NCBI RefSeq assembly: GCF_000294775.2
Contig: NZ_CP015506.1
Coordinates: forward strand, 2,207,501 to 2,271,500
Length of the DNA: 64,000 nt
Reading direction: 5' to 3'
DNA from: Cytobacillus oceanisediminis 2691
GTDB lineage: Bacteria; Bacillota; Bacilli; Bacillales; Cytobacillaceae
Part shown: positions 10,517 to 19,042 of the stretch, in pieces
Numbering within the stretch: the stretch's first letter is position 1
How the letters are laid out: each line of letters begins with the position of its first letter
The notes under the pieces: model-generated
What the model was told of the DNA's origin: nothing
Database searches by the model: none
The model's input: the letters and a program-made list of their open reading frames with translations, nothing else
Position numbers and translations under genes: made by a program

Positions 10517-11470
10517 ATGATTCGATTTGACAATGTGTCAAAACAGTATGGGAATGGAACCAAGGCTGTTGATTCAATTAATTTACATATAAAAGAAGGC
10601 GAGTTCTTCGTTATTATCGGTCCGAGCGGTTCTGGAAAAACAACCGTTCTGAAGATGATTAATAGACTGATTCCTTTGACATCAGGAACGATATCCATTA
10701 AAGGCAAACGGATAAGTGACTATGACATTCATGAGCTCCGCTGGGATATCGGCTATGTCCTCCAGCAAATTGCCCTTTTTCCTCACATGACAATTGCGGA
10801 GAACATCGCAATAGTACCCGAGCTAAAGAACTGGGAACAGGGAAAAATCCAAGAACGGATTGATGAGTTATTGGGAATGGTCGGATTGGAGCCTGACATC
10901 TACCGCAGCAGAAGGCCACATGAACTCTCAGGGGGACAGCAGCAGAGAGTCGGAGTAACAAGAGCCCTGGCCGCCAATCCGCCTATCATCCTGATGGACG
11001 AGCCTTTTAGTGCGCTGGATCCCATAAGCAGGGAAAAGCTTCAGGACGACCTAATCCATCTCCAGAAAAAAATAGAGAAGACAATCGTCTTTGTCACACA
11101 TGACATGAAGGAAGCTTTAAAGCTTGGTGACCGCATTTGTGTCATGAAGGACGGGAAAATCGTGCAAGTTGGCACTCCAGAGGAGCTTCTTGCTAACCCG
11201 GAGGATGACTTTGTCCGGCAGTTTGTCGGGGAAGAGCGGGGACCTTACATGGAGGGATTCAGCCTTCAAGATATCCTCCAGCCGATTTCAGAAACCGAAC
11301 AGAACGGGGCAGTCATTTCCGTCTCGGCTTCACTGGAAGAAACTCTTAACTTATTGGCCGCTCAAGATGAACTTGCTGTGGAAGAGGGCGGAAACATCAT
11401 TGGAATGGTTAACAGGCAGGCCGTTATTCGTAAGCTGGCTGGCAGCATGAAGAAAGAGGTGAGGTCATGA
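10517..11470 (+). CDS. OpuF-type osmolyte ABC transporter, ATPase subunit
   Basis: A 317-residue QAT-family ATP-binding protein for glycine betaine/choline-type osmolytes. Walker A GPSGSGKTT lies near residue 35, signature LSGGQQQR near 138, Walker B IILMDEP and the H-loop FVTHD. The C-terminal 75 residues resemble one CBS-like regulatory module, shorter than in OpuCA. GAGGGGTGG precedes the ATG, and the gene overlaps the next by ATGA. The partner is a permease-binding protein fusion, the two-gene layout described for OpuF in Bacillus and BilE in Listeria. Confidence 0.9.
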   Translation: MIRFDNVSKQYGNGTKAVDSINLHIKEGEFFVIIGPSGSGKTTVLKMINRLIPLTSGTISIKGKRISDYDIHELRWDIGYVLQQIALFPHMTIAENIAIVPELKNWEQGKIQERIDELLGMVGLEPDIYRSRRPHELSGGQQQRVGVTRALAANPPIILMDEPFSALDPISREKLQDDLIHLQKKIEKTIVFVTHDMKEALKLGDRICVMKDGKIVQVGTPEELLANPEDDFVRQFVGEERGPYMEGFSLQDILQPISETEQNGAVISVSASLEETLNLLAAQDELAVEEGGNIIGMVNRQAVIRKLAGSMKKEVRS

Positions 11471-12984
11471 ACACCTTCAGCTCTGTTTTTAATGAAAGGA
11501 AAGGGCAATTATTAAGTGTACTTATTGAACATATACAGATTTCGCTTATTGCTTTGTTTTTCGCAGTCCTGATTGCGATCCCGCTTGGAATTTATCTGGC
11601 TAACAAACAAAAAATAGCAGAAGGGATCATTGGAGTGACGGCAGTATTGCAGACTGTGCCCTCTTTAGCTTTGCTTGGTCTTTTAATTCCCTTATTCGGC
11701 ATTGGGAAAGTTCCGGCAATTATCGCACTAGTCGTATATGCACTTCTGCCCATACTAAGAAATACATATACAGGCATAAAGGAAGTGGATGATTCCATTA
11801 TCGAAGCGGCAAGGGCAATGGGAATGAACAGGCGGAAAAGGCTCTTGAAGGTAGAGCTTCCTCTCGCCATGCCGGTGATAATGGCCGGAATCCGGACAGC
11901 TATGGTTTTAATTGTTGGAACGGCTACACTTGCAGCATTAATTGGAGCAGGAGGACTGGGAGAACTGATCCTCCTTGGAATCGACCGGAATAATACGGCA
12001 CTGATCGTTCTTGGGGCCATACCTGCAGCCATATTGGCAATCCTTTTTGACATGCTGCTGCGCCGCTTCGAGCATATGTCATTTAAAAGATCGCTCACAG
12101 CGCTGGGGATATTTATTTGTGCGATGATACTGGTTATGGCCATCCCTTTAGTGACAAATAAATCAGAAGAGAATCTTGTCATTGGCGGGAAGCTTGGTTC
12201 AGAACCGGAAATCCTTATCAATATGTACAAATTACTGATTGAAAATGAAACCGACCTTAACGTTGAGTTACAGCCAGGATTAGGAAAAACGTCGTTTGTC
12301 TTCAATGCGCTGAAATCAGGCAGCATCGATGCGTATCCTGAGTTTACCGGTACGGCCATTGCTGAATTTTTAAAAGAGACAGCGGTAAGCACCGAGAGTG
12401 GAGAGGTTTATGAGCAGGCGAGAAAAGGAATGAAAGAACAATACGACATGGAGCTGTTAGAACCGATGGCATACAATAATACCTATGCTTTGGCAGTTCC
12501 TAAGCAATTGGCCGAGGAAATTGGCCTGCAATCTATTTCAGATCTAAAAGCTGTCGAGAAAAACATAAAAGCTGGCTTCACCCTTGAATTTTCGGATCGG
12601 GAAGATGGTTATCGTGGAATCCAGGAGCTATATGGCGTGGAATTTCCAACTGTTTTAACCATGGAGCCTAAGCTGCGCTATGGAGCAATCGAAAAAGGCG
12701 AAATCAACCTAGTGGATGCTTATTCAACAGATAGTGAAATAGCAAGATATAACCTCACTGTCCTGGAGGATGACAAGAATCTGTTCCCTCCGTATCAGGG
12801 TGCACCATTGCTAAGAGCTGAAACAGTCGAGGAACACCCCGAATTGGTTAGAGCCTTGAACAAATTGAGTGGTAAAATTAGCGACGATGAAATGCGTGAA
12901 ATGAATTATAAAGTCAATGTGGAAGGGGCAAGTGCAGAAGAAACTGCCCGGGAGTATTTGGAAAAGGAGGGGCTTCTGAAGTAG
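11467..12984 (+). CDS. OpuF-type fused permease and substrate-binding protein
   Basis: A 505-residue fusion. Residues 1-225 are a BPD permease domain with about six helices and the EAA loop (EAARAMGMNRRKRLLKVELPLA, split here: EAARAMGMNRR, VELPLA). Residues 232-505 are a QAT-family binding domain, extracellular and tethered (GGKLGSEPEILINMY, AYPEFTGTA). It imports compatible solutes such as glycine betaine, or, in Listeria BilE, is linked to bile resistance. It is translationally coupled to the ATPase gene by a 4-base overlap. A terminator follows, so the operon is complete with two genes. Confidence 0.9.
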   Translation: MNTFSSVFNERKGQLLSVLIEHIQISLIALFFAVLIAIPLGIYLANKQKIAEGIIGVTAVLQTVPSLALLGLLIPLFGIGKVPAIIALVVYALLPILRNTYTGIKEVDDSIIEAARAMGMNRRKRLLKVELPLAMPVIMAGIRTAMVLIVGTATLAALIGAGGLGELILLGIDRNNTALIVLGAIPAAILAILFDMLLRRFEHMSFKRSLTALGIFICAMILVMAIPLVTNKSEENLVIGGKLGSEPEILINMYKLLIENETDLNVELQPGLGKTSFVFNALKSGSIDAYPEFTGTAIAEFLKETAVSTESGEVYEQARKGMKEQYDMELLEPMAYNNTYALAVPKQLAEEIGLQSISDLKAVEKNIKAGFTLEFSDREDGYRGIQELYGVEFPTVLTMEPKLRYGAIEKGEINLVDAYSTDSEIARYNLTVLEDDKNLFPPYQGAPLLRAETVEEHPELVRALNKLSGKISDDEMREMNYKVNVEGASAEETAREYLEKEGLLK

Positions 12985-12990
12985 TACTCG

Positions 12991-13023
12991 AAAACCGTCT
13001 GGGGAGAATCCAGGCGGTTTTTG
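12991..13023 (+). terminator. Terminator of the OpuF-type operon
   Basis: AAAACCGTCTGG/CCAGGCGGTTTT stem and T-run. Confidence 0.85.
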
Positions 13024-13100
13024 CATGGTGAACTGTTTTAAATTATGCCCGACTATCATACACATTTCTTAATCGCACTTGTGCTTAAGGAGATGTTGAT

Positions 13101-13448
13101 ATGCTATTTGAGATGGAAAAGGCTAACCTGCTCGCTGAAAATATTAAGGACTTTCTTGACTTTCTCGATAAAAATCTTGAAAGAAATATCTTTTATATGG
13201 ACACTGACAAAATACATCAAATCAAATTGATTGCTGCAGACTTTAAGTTTCATATCCTCGCAGATGAGCTGTTCAGAATCAATCGCTTTGTCTGGGACCC
13301 AAAGTATACAAATTATTTGGTGGACCGGTTTGTAAAAGGGCTCACCATTATAGATGAATATGTACATAGAAACTATAACAGCCTGTTTATGGTGACTGGA
13401 AGATTATATACGTTGAAGAATCTCAGTGCATTATTCAGCAAAGATTAA
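13101..13448 (+). CDS. Hypothetical protein (115 aa)
   Basis: A 115-residue, probably helical soluble protein (MLFEMEKANLLAENIKDFLDF...). AAGGAG precedes the ATG. Not recognised. It stands alone between the OpuF-type operon and the desulfidase-family gene. Confidence 0.65.
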   Translation: MLFEMEKANLLAENIKDFLDFLDKNLERNIFYMDTDKIHQIKLIAADFKFHILADELFRINRFVWDPKYTNYLVDRFVKGLTIIDEYVHRNYNSLFMVTGRLYTLKNLSALFSKD

Positions 13449-13587
13449 ACAGACAGAGCTGCTCCTATTTTTCTGATTCCTATGAGTTTTAGCGTGGAAG
13501 GAAATATTGCCTCTCTTAATTTTTCACTATTTGGATTATAATAGTTAAAGTTTATTCTTTTACTTTAAACAATTAGGGGTATGAAAA

Positions 13588-14862
13588 ATGGAGAAGCACA
13601 AGATCTTAAGAATTCTGGAAAAAGAATTAGTGGTTGCCCTTGGATGTACGGAACCTGTTGCGATTGCACTTGCTGCAGCCACTGCAAAGAGCCATGCAAA
13701 AGGGGAAATAAAAGAGCTTTGCTTAAAAGCGAGCGGAAATATTATTAAAAATGCTAAGTCAGTAGGAATACCCGGCATGAGTTCCTATGGTCTTGATTTC
13801 GCAGCGGCAATCGGCGCTGTGGCAGGGGACCCTGCAAGAAAGCTGGAAGTATTAGAGGGAGTGGGGCCAGAAGATGAACTTTTGGCGCTGAAACTTATTG
13901 AAGAAGGAAAAGTAATTTCCCTCCAGGCGGAGACGCCAAAAAGGCTGTTTATCGAAGCGGAATTAAAAACAGATATGCAGACTGCCAGAGTGGTAATCTC
14001 TGATAACCACAGCAATATTACTTTAATAGAGGTTGATGGAAAGGCTATCTACCAGGGCGGATGTGAAAATATAGGAATTCAATCGGAAGAAGATGAATTA
14101 ATTGCACTTTCTATTGATGAGATATATGAATGGGTGCTTAATGCAGAAATCAGTTCCTTATCACTTGTCAAAAAGAGTATCGAGCTTAATCGGGTCATTG
14201 GAATGGAAGGCCTTTCAGGCGAATATGGCTTAAAGGTAGGGAAAACGATAAAGAAAAATGTGAAAATGGGCATCTTGTCTGATGATATTGCCACTGCAGC
14301 AATGTCTTTGGCAGCAGCTGGATCAGATGCGAGAATGGCAGGCTCCACTCTGCCTGTCATGGCAAATACCGGAAGCGGCAACCAGGGAATCGCAGTCACA
14401 CTTCCAGTTGTTGCTGCTGCAGAAAGACTAAAGGTTTCTGAGGAAAAAATGATTAGGGCAGTGGCACTCAGTCATCTGATAACCATTCATATTAAATCTA
14501 AATTTGGCCGGCTTTCAGCATTATGCGGTGTAACAGCTGCAGGAATGGGGGCAAGTGGAGCCATCGTATATTTGCTGGATGGAGAGCTTCAGCAAATTAA
14601 AGCAGCCATACAAAACACAATTGGGAATGTTTCCGGAATGATCTGTGACGGAGCAAAAGCCGGCTGTGCCATGAAAGTATCTACCTGCTCCAATGTAGCT
14701 GTGCAGTCTGCCCTCCTTGCGCTCAACGATCAGGAAATCAAATCAACCGATGGATTTATTCACGATGACGTTGAAAAGAGCATCGAGAGTTTTTGTAAAT
14801 TAGGGAATGAAGGAACCCGTCATACGGATGAGCTGATTTTAAAATTGATGATGGAGAAATAA
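13588..14862 (+). CDS. L-cysteine desulfidase / L-serine ammonia-lyase family protein (UPF0597)
   Basis: A 424-residue protein of the YhaM/CyuA type. Family members are oxygen-sensitive [4Fe-4S] enzymes breaking L-cysteine into pyruvate, ammonia and sulfide. The conserved ALGCTEPVA at residue 16-24 holds the first Cys. Others lie in the C-terminal stretches LCGVTAAGMGASGA and ICDGAKAGCAMKVSTC, which match the cluster/active-site region. It is monocistronic with a strong terminator. The exact substrate is inferred from the family only. Confidence 0.85.
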   Translation: MEKHKILRILEKELVVALGCTEPVAIALAAATAKSHAKGEIKELCLKASGNIIKNAKSVGIPGMSSYGLDFAAAIGAVAGDPARKLEVLEGVGPEDELLALKLIEEGKVISLQAETPKRLFIEAELKTDMQTARVVISDNHSNITLIEVDGKAIYQGGCENIGIQSEEDELIALSIDEIYEWVLNAEISSLSLVKKSIELNRVIGMEGLSGEYGLKVGKTIKKNVKMGILSDDIATAAMSLAAAGSDARMAGSTLPVMANTGSGNQGIAVTLPVVAAAERLKVSEEKMIRAVALSHLITIHIKSKFGRLSALCGVTAAGMGASGAIVYLLDGELQQIKAAIQNTIGNVSGMICDGAKAGCAMKVSTCSNVAVQSALLALNDQEIKSTDGFIHDDVEKSIESFCKLGNEGTRHTDELILKLMMEK

Positions 14863-14867
14863 ACTGA

Positions 14868-14901
14868 AAAAAGGCCCTCTCTTTAAGAAAAGGGCCTTTT
14901 T
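14868..14901. terminator. Bidirectional terminator
   Basis: AAAAAGGCCCT/AGGGCCTTTTT hairpin between convergent genes. Confidence 0.85.
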
Positions 14902-14911
14902 GGTGTGCTAA

Positions 14912-15607
14912 TTACGAAATCATCCCTCGTCGAAACATCTCCGCAATTGCCTGTGTCCGGTTTTGAGCTCCCAGTTTCCTAATAGCTGTTTTAATATACT
15001 GGTTGATGGTGACTTGACTGATAAACATGGAATCAGCCATTTCTTTGATGCTTTCCCCCCAGGAAATCCTTTTCATGACCTCCATTTCTCTTCTGCTTAA
15101 TAGCCGGGCATCTCCTTTTCCTTCCGTTTTTTCAAGGGTTTTTCCTACGTGTTGACCAAATTGTGTATAAGAAGAAAGCTGCTGATCAGATATTTTTCCG
15201 TGCTCATCAAATTCGTTTGTGCAAATATAGCCGATAGGAACGGCACCAAAGCAGATAGGGATAGCCAGGAAGGAGTTGACATTGGAAGTTGTTATGTATT
15301 TGATGTTTATTTGCTTAAGGTACTCGATCCCAGAACAATATTTTGCTTTTCGTTCATAAAGGGCGGAGTAAATGAGCGGCAATGAACGAATATCATCCCT
15401 GATATCTCTGATATGAATTAATCCGTGGCACGTTATTGCGATTTTTCCTTCACCAATAAAACCTAAAGGTGAATACCGGAATAAATGGGCATTCTTTACA
15501 GGGAAAACGTTCATATAAACCTCTAGAATTTTATACAGCTTTTCCTCATGACTCTCGACATCCTCTAAATTCTGGATATTATCCAAAATGGTAGATTCTA
15601 ATGCCAT
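14912..15607 (-). CDS. LuxR-family regulator with GAF-like sensory domain
   Basis: A 231-residue protein. A GAF-like domain spans about residues 15-150 (LAIPICFGAVPIGYICTNEF). A LuxR HTH spans 165-230 (LSRREMEVMKRISWGESIKEMA, split here: LSRREMEVMKRI, GESIKEMADSMFISQVTINQ). The predicted ATG at 15607 has no recognisable ribosome site. The DNA just upstream belongs to an esterase remnant in the opposite orientation, so the 5' region appears to have been lost in a rearrangement. The frame continues upstream through the remnant, but that part is nonsense. Confidence 0.75.
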   Translation of the reverse strand: MALESTILDNIQNLEDVESHEEKLYKILEVYMNVFPVKNAHLFRYSPLGFIGEGKIAITCHGLIHIRDIRDDIRSLPLIYSALYERKAKYCSGIEYLKQINIKYITTSNVNSFLAIPICFGAVPIGYICTNEFDEHGKISDQQLSSYTQFGQHVGKTLEKTEGKGDARLLSRREMEVMKRISWGESIKEMADSMFISQVTINQYIKTAIRKLGAQNRTQAIAEMFRRGMIS

Positions 15608-15618
15608 ATTAACAGTTT

Positions 15619-15816
15619 GACCCGCTGCGGGATGAAGGGGAAGCCTATGCTGAACGCTTAAAAGAAGCAGGCGTCCCGGTCGAAGCCAAACGGTATGACG
15701 GCATGATCCATGGCTTCTTCTGGATGCCAGGTGTACTGGAGCAGGGAAGAAAATCGATTGAGCAGGCGGCAAATGCTTTAAAGCGTGTGTTCCAGGGCAG
15801 TGTCGCTTCGAAATAA
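15619..15816 (+). pseudogene. C-terminal fragment of an alpha/beta-hydrolase (esterase)
   Basis: An in-frame 65-codon tail without start codon encodes DPLRDEGEAYAERLKEAG...RYDGMIHGFFWMPG. This is the end of a hormone-sensitive-lipase-type esterase including the catalytic Asp (DPLRDEG) and His (MIHGFF). The nucleophile Ser and oxyanion HGGG half are absent. Instead the opposite-strand LuxR gene begins 12 bases upstream. A normal terminator follows the stop codon, so this is the intact 3' end of a truncated gene. Confidence 0.85.
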
Positions 15817-15828
15817 TATATGCAGATT

Positions 15829-15860
15829 GGACACTTCTGATTGAAGGAGTGTCCTTTTTT
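15829..15860 (+). terminator. Terminator of the truncated esterase gene
   Basis: GGACACTTC/GAAGGAGTGTCC-type hairpin followed by TTTTTT. Confidence 0.8.
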
Positions 15861-15906
15861 GTGTTAGTTTTGTAAATTAATTACTTGCCAGATTTTCTGA
15901 AGAGCT

Positions 15907-16314
15907 CATGGCGACTAAAGGAATTAATACGGTCGCCATGGAGGGCTCATGACGACGAAAATGCAAGAGAGGGAAAGAAAACGGTCGCCAAGGAGCGTTC
16001 ATGACGACGAAAGTGCAAGAGAGGAAAAGAAAATGGCCGTCATGGATGGCTCATGACGACGAAAATACAAGAGAGGAAAAGAAAACGGTCGTCATGGAGG
16101 GTTCATGACGACGAAAATGCAAGAGAGGAAAAGAAAATGGTCGTTATGGAGCGTTCATGACGACGAAAATGCAAGAGAGGAAAAGAAAATGGTCGTCATG
16201 GAGGGCTCATGACGACGAAAATGTAAGAGAGGAAAAGAAAACGGTCGCCATAAAGCGTTTATGAAGACGAAAGCGAAATCGGGGAAAAGAAAACAGTCGT
16301 CATAAAGAACAGAG
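15907..16314. repeat. Tandem repeat array 1, 52-bp unit, about 8 copies
   Basis: Units start at 15907 (shorter, 41 bases), 15948, 16000, 16052, 16104, 16156, 16208 and 16260, so the full units have a 52-base period. Each unit is arm CATGACGAC, a 27-base purine-rich loop containing AGAGGAAAAGAAAA, arm GTCGTCATG, and a 7-base linker such as GAGGGCT. The first unit has CATGGCGAC paired with GTCGCCATG, a compensating change. The array fills most of the 684-base gap before the XRE-TPR gene. Reading frames across it are artefacts. Confidence 0.9.
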
Positions 16315-16500
16315 ATCAAAAATATCCAGCAAACGAGCTGCCACTGCCATTGTGGGGTAATCTTTTTAAGCTTCCTCCTATCTATTAAGATACATTTCCA
16401 CAGATGGCGGGAGACAGGTCTACTGCCTGTTTCTATTAACCTATAGAAAATCACTGGTGATTTCACTATAATAATAGAAACTTTAATATCGAGGTGCAGC

Positions 16501-17748
16501 ATGATCATTGGGAAAATAATTAAGTTTTACAGGGAACGAGAAGGCCTAACTCAGGGTCAGCTGGGAGAAGGGATTTGTTCAGTAACCCATTTAAGTAAAA
16601 TTGAAAGGGGGATTACCGAATACTCCGGGGAAATTACACACCTCCTGGCCAGGAGGCTCGGCATTAATCCCGAAGAAGAAATACTTCGATATCATCAGCT
16701 TGCAAAGAGGCTGGATGAATGGCATGAGAGCATGATCATGCAGCGAATACAGGAATCAAAACAGATAAAAAAGGAGCTGCAGGTTGAAAAACTGATTCAT
16801 ATGCCAGATTTTCAGACTCTATATGGGCTTCTGTCAGCAAGGTTCTATTTATCTGTGAGTGATTTGGAGTCAGCCTCAAAATTAATCTCGGATCTTAATA
16901 AAGCTTCCGCTGCCTTTTCGCCTCATGATGCGAATCTGTTGAAACATATCCAGGGCATCTATTACTTTCTTACAGGTCAATACCGTGACTGTATCAGCTG
17001 TTTAGCTTCCATTGACAGAGATCAGTACAACTATGATGAATACTATTACCACCTAGCGATTGCTTACCATTCCATCCATTCAAATATTACAGCCTATTAT
17101 TACGGGAAAAAGGCTCTTCAATATTTTCAAAGAACCTTAAATATTCTCCGCATTATAGACACAGAAATGCTGCTGATTGTTCAGCTAAATGCCAAAGAAC
17201 TACATGATTTTAATGAAACAAAGGAAAAATATGAACAGTTAATTAAGTTATGTGATGCGTGTAATTCAGGTGACCGGAAATCCAAGCTTTATCATAATCT
17301 GGCATTCGAATATTTTCGCCGAAAGAAATACAGGGAATCAGCAGGCCTTTATGAAGAAGCACTTAAGCTTACTGCCGAAAATGCTCCTCACTATTTAACT
17401 GCTTTAGATGGTTACATCCATACCTGTTATAAAGGAAAACTTCAGGCCGGCAGTGCGCTAATAAAATTAGCTGAAGAGGGCATGGAGAGGGCAAAAGCAG
17501 CTGATTCATTTACCTGGATTTATTTTCAGCTTCATCTCTATCTATTGAAAAAAGAAGAACTGCAATACTATCAATTTATTGAGGAAACAGCTTTGCCGTA
17601 CTTTAAGAAAATTGGCTATGGCATTTTAATCGACCATTATAAGAAAAAGCTTTTCCATTTTTATTCAGAAATAGGTGAGGCACAAAAAGCAATTGAGCTC
17701 GCCCGTTCTTTTATACAGAAACAAAAAAGCTATTATGATCACGAGTAA
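16501..17748 (+). CDS. XRE-family HTH regulator with TPR repeats
   Basis: A 415-residue protein. The N-terminal HTH_3 domain (residues 1-60, GLTQGQLGEGICSVTHLSKIERG split as GLTQGQLGEG and VTHLSKIERG) is followed by tetratricopeptide-like helices up to the C-terminus (YHNLAFEYFRRKKYRESAGLY). This architecture is shared with RNPP-type peptide-responsive regulators and related Bacillus proteins. A peptide ligand is therefore possible, but no signal peptide gene is visible downstream. GAGGTG precedes the ATG. It is monocistronic. Confidence 0.85.
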   Translation: MIIGKIIKFYREREGLTQGQLGEGICSVTHLSKIERGITEYSGEITHLLARRLGINPEEEILRYHQLAKRLDEWHESMIMQRIQESKQIKKELQVEKLIHMPDFQTLYGLLSARFYLSVSDLESASKLISDLNKASAAFSPHDANLLKHIQGIYYFLTGQYRDCISCLASIDRDQYNYDEYYYHLAIAYHSIHSNITAYYYGKKALQYFQRTLNILRIIDTEMLLIVQLNAKELHDFNETKEKYEQLIKLCDACNSGDRKSKLYHNLAFEYFRRKKYRESAGLYEEALKLTAENAPHYLTALDGYIHTCYKGKLQAGSALIKLAEEGMERAKAADSFTWIYFQLHLYLLKKEELQYYQFIEETALPYFKKIGYGILIDHYKKKLFHFYSEIGEAQKAIELARSFIQKQKSYYDHE

Positions 17749-17766
17749 CCTTTTTTCGCAATGAAA

Positions 17767-17799
17767 AAAATGAGACTGCATTCTTATGCTGTCTCATTT
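17767..17799. terminator. Bidirectional terminator
   Basis: AAATGAGAC/GTCTCATTT hairpin with inner TGCAT/ATGC pairing. It overlaps the 3' end of the convergent EamA gene. Confidence 0.8.
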
Positions 17800-18734
17800 T
17801 TCATTGACTGTTTATGCATCCTTCTTTTAAACATTTTCGCATTTGTTCCTATATAAACACCTGTCAGAACAAAGGCTGCCCCTATTCCATGAGCCATGGT
17901 GAATGTTTCACCCAAAAAGACCGTAGCCATGATAACGGCAGATACAGGCATCACATTAATAAAAATTGAGGCTTTGGCCGCACCGACCTCTTTAATTCCG
18001 TTATAATACATGACAAATGAAACCACGGTAACAAAAATGCTCATATGGGCTATAGCAGTCCATGTCGTCATGCTGGCTTGCTGGATATCCATCCACGATG
18101 TTTCAGCAGAAGCGAATGGCAATAGAAATAAGGTTCCATAGGCAACTGCATAAGTAGTGGACTCCACTGAGCTGAATTTTTTCAAAACCACTTTCCCCAC
18201 AACACTATAGATGGCCCAGCTCACCACAGCTCCCAGCAATACGAAGTCAATCGGTTCAAAGCCATATTGGAAAAGAGTAAGCAAATGGCCATCTGTTATA
18301 ATAAACACTACACCTGTCAAAGCAACGACCATTCCAATGATATGATTTTTTGTTATCTTTTCTTTTAGAAATAACCCTGATAAAAGGACAATCAGCACCG
18401 GGTTTGAAGCAATAAATAATGAGCTTTTAATCACGGGCGCATGCTTTGTGGCCAGGAAAAAACAAATATTATATAAGGCAATTCCGGTCAGGCCCAAAAG
18501 AGCAAACAATCCATGATCTTTCAAATTCGGTCGTTTCCGGTCTTTTTCCATGATCCACATGAGCGGAAAAAGCAAAATGGCAGCTCCCAAAAACCGCAAA
18601 AAAGCAACTGTTGCAGGTTCAAAGCTTTGAACAGCAAACTTGCCGGCAATAAAAGCACTGCCCCATGTAGCAGTAGCCAAAGTCAGCATTCCATAAATAA
18701 GCCATAATCTCTTTTTCAAACAACTCGCCTTCAT
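17784..18734 (-). CDS. EamA-family (DMT superfamily) transporter
   Basis: A 316-residue protein with ten predicted helices in two EamA halves (TLATATWGSAFIAGKFAV at the start of the first, LLGAVVSWAIYSVVGKVVL at the start of the second). Such carriers export metabolites or amino acids; the substrate is unknown. The ATG at 18734 has no clear ribosome site. TTG at 18719 follows AAGGCGAG and may be the true start. It is monocistronic. Confidence 0.85.
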   Translation of the reverse strand: MKASCLKKRLWLIYGMLTLATATWGSAFIAGKFAVQSFEPATVAFLRFLGAAILLFPLMWIMEKDRKRPNLKDHGLFALLGLTGIALYNICFFLATKHAPVIKSSLFIASNPVLIVLLSGLFLKEKITKNHIIGMVVALTGVVFIITDGHLLTLFQYGFEPIDFVLLGAVVSWAIYSVVGKVVLKKFSSVESTTYAVAYGTLFLLPFASAETSWMDIQQASMTTWTAIAHMSIFVTVVSFVMYYNGIKEVGAAKASIFINVMPVSAVIMATVFLGETFTMAHGIGAAFVLTGVYIGTNAKMFKRRMHKQSMKNETA

Positions 18735-19042
18735 TTCTGTAAAATTTTATAAATAGTATTATAACACCTTTTTCGGAAGGCGAAATAGTTAATTTTTAAT
18801 AAAGATTTATCATTTTTAACTTTAGGAAAAAAGGAAGAGGGGAATATGTTGGTTTTTGTCACACTTTATCGATTTACAGCACAAAACAGTTCTTTATTCT
18901 TAATCAAATTACCACAATTAACAAAATGATCTTCTGAATTAGCGGAAAATTCATTCTTTTTTCTCTGTCAAGGGACAAGCCCATCCCTTATCATTTCTTT
19001 AGAGTCCCGAAGAAAGGGGCTAATAGAAAGGATGAAATACAT
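18735..19042. other. Intergenic region between divergent genes
   Basis: 308 AT-rich bases between the EamA and M14 peptidase genes. Nothing specific is recognised beyond the expected promoters. Confidence 0.5.

Noticed and set aside
15907..16314. CRISPR array at the 52-bp repeats
   Set aside because: The segments between arms are themselves repeated and almost identical from unit to unit, so there are no unique spacers. No cas genes are near. The same applies to arrays 2 and 3.
16155..16508. 117-aa reverse-strand frame across repeat array 1
   Set aside because: It runs through non-coding repeats, has no ribosome site and overlaps the start of the XRE-TPR gene.
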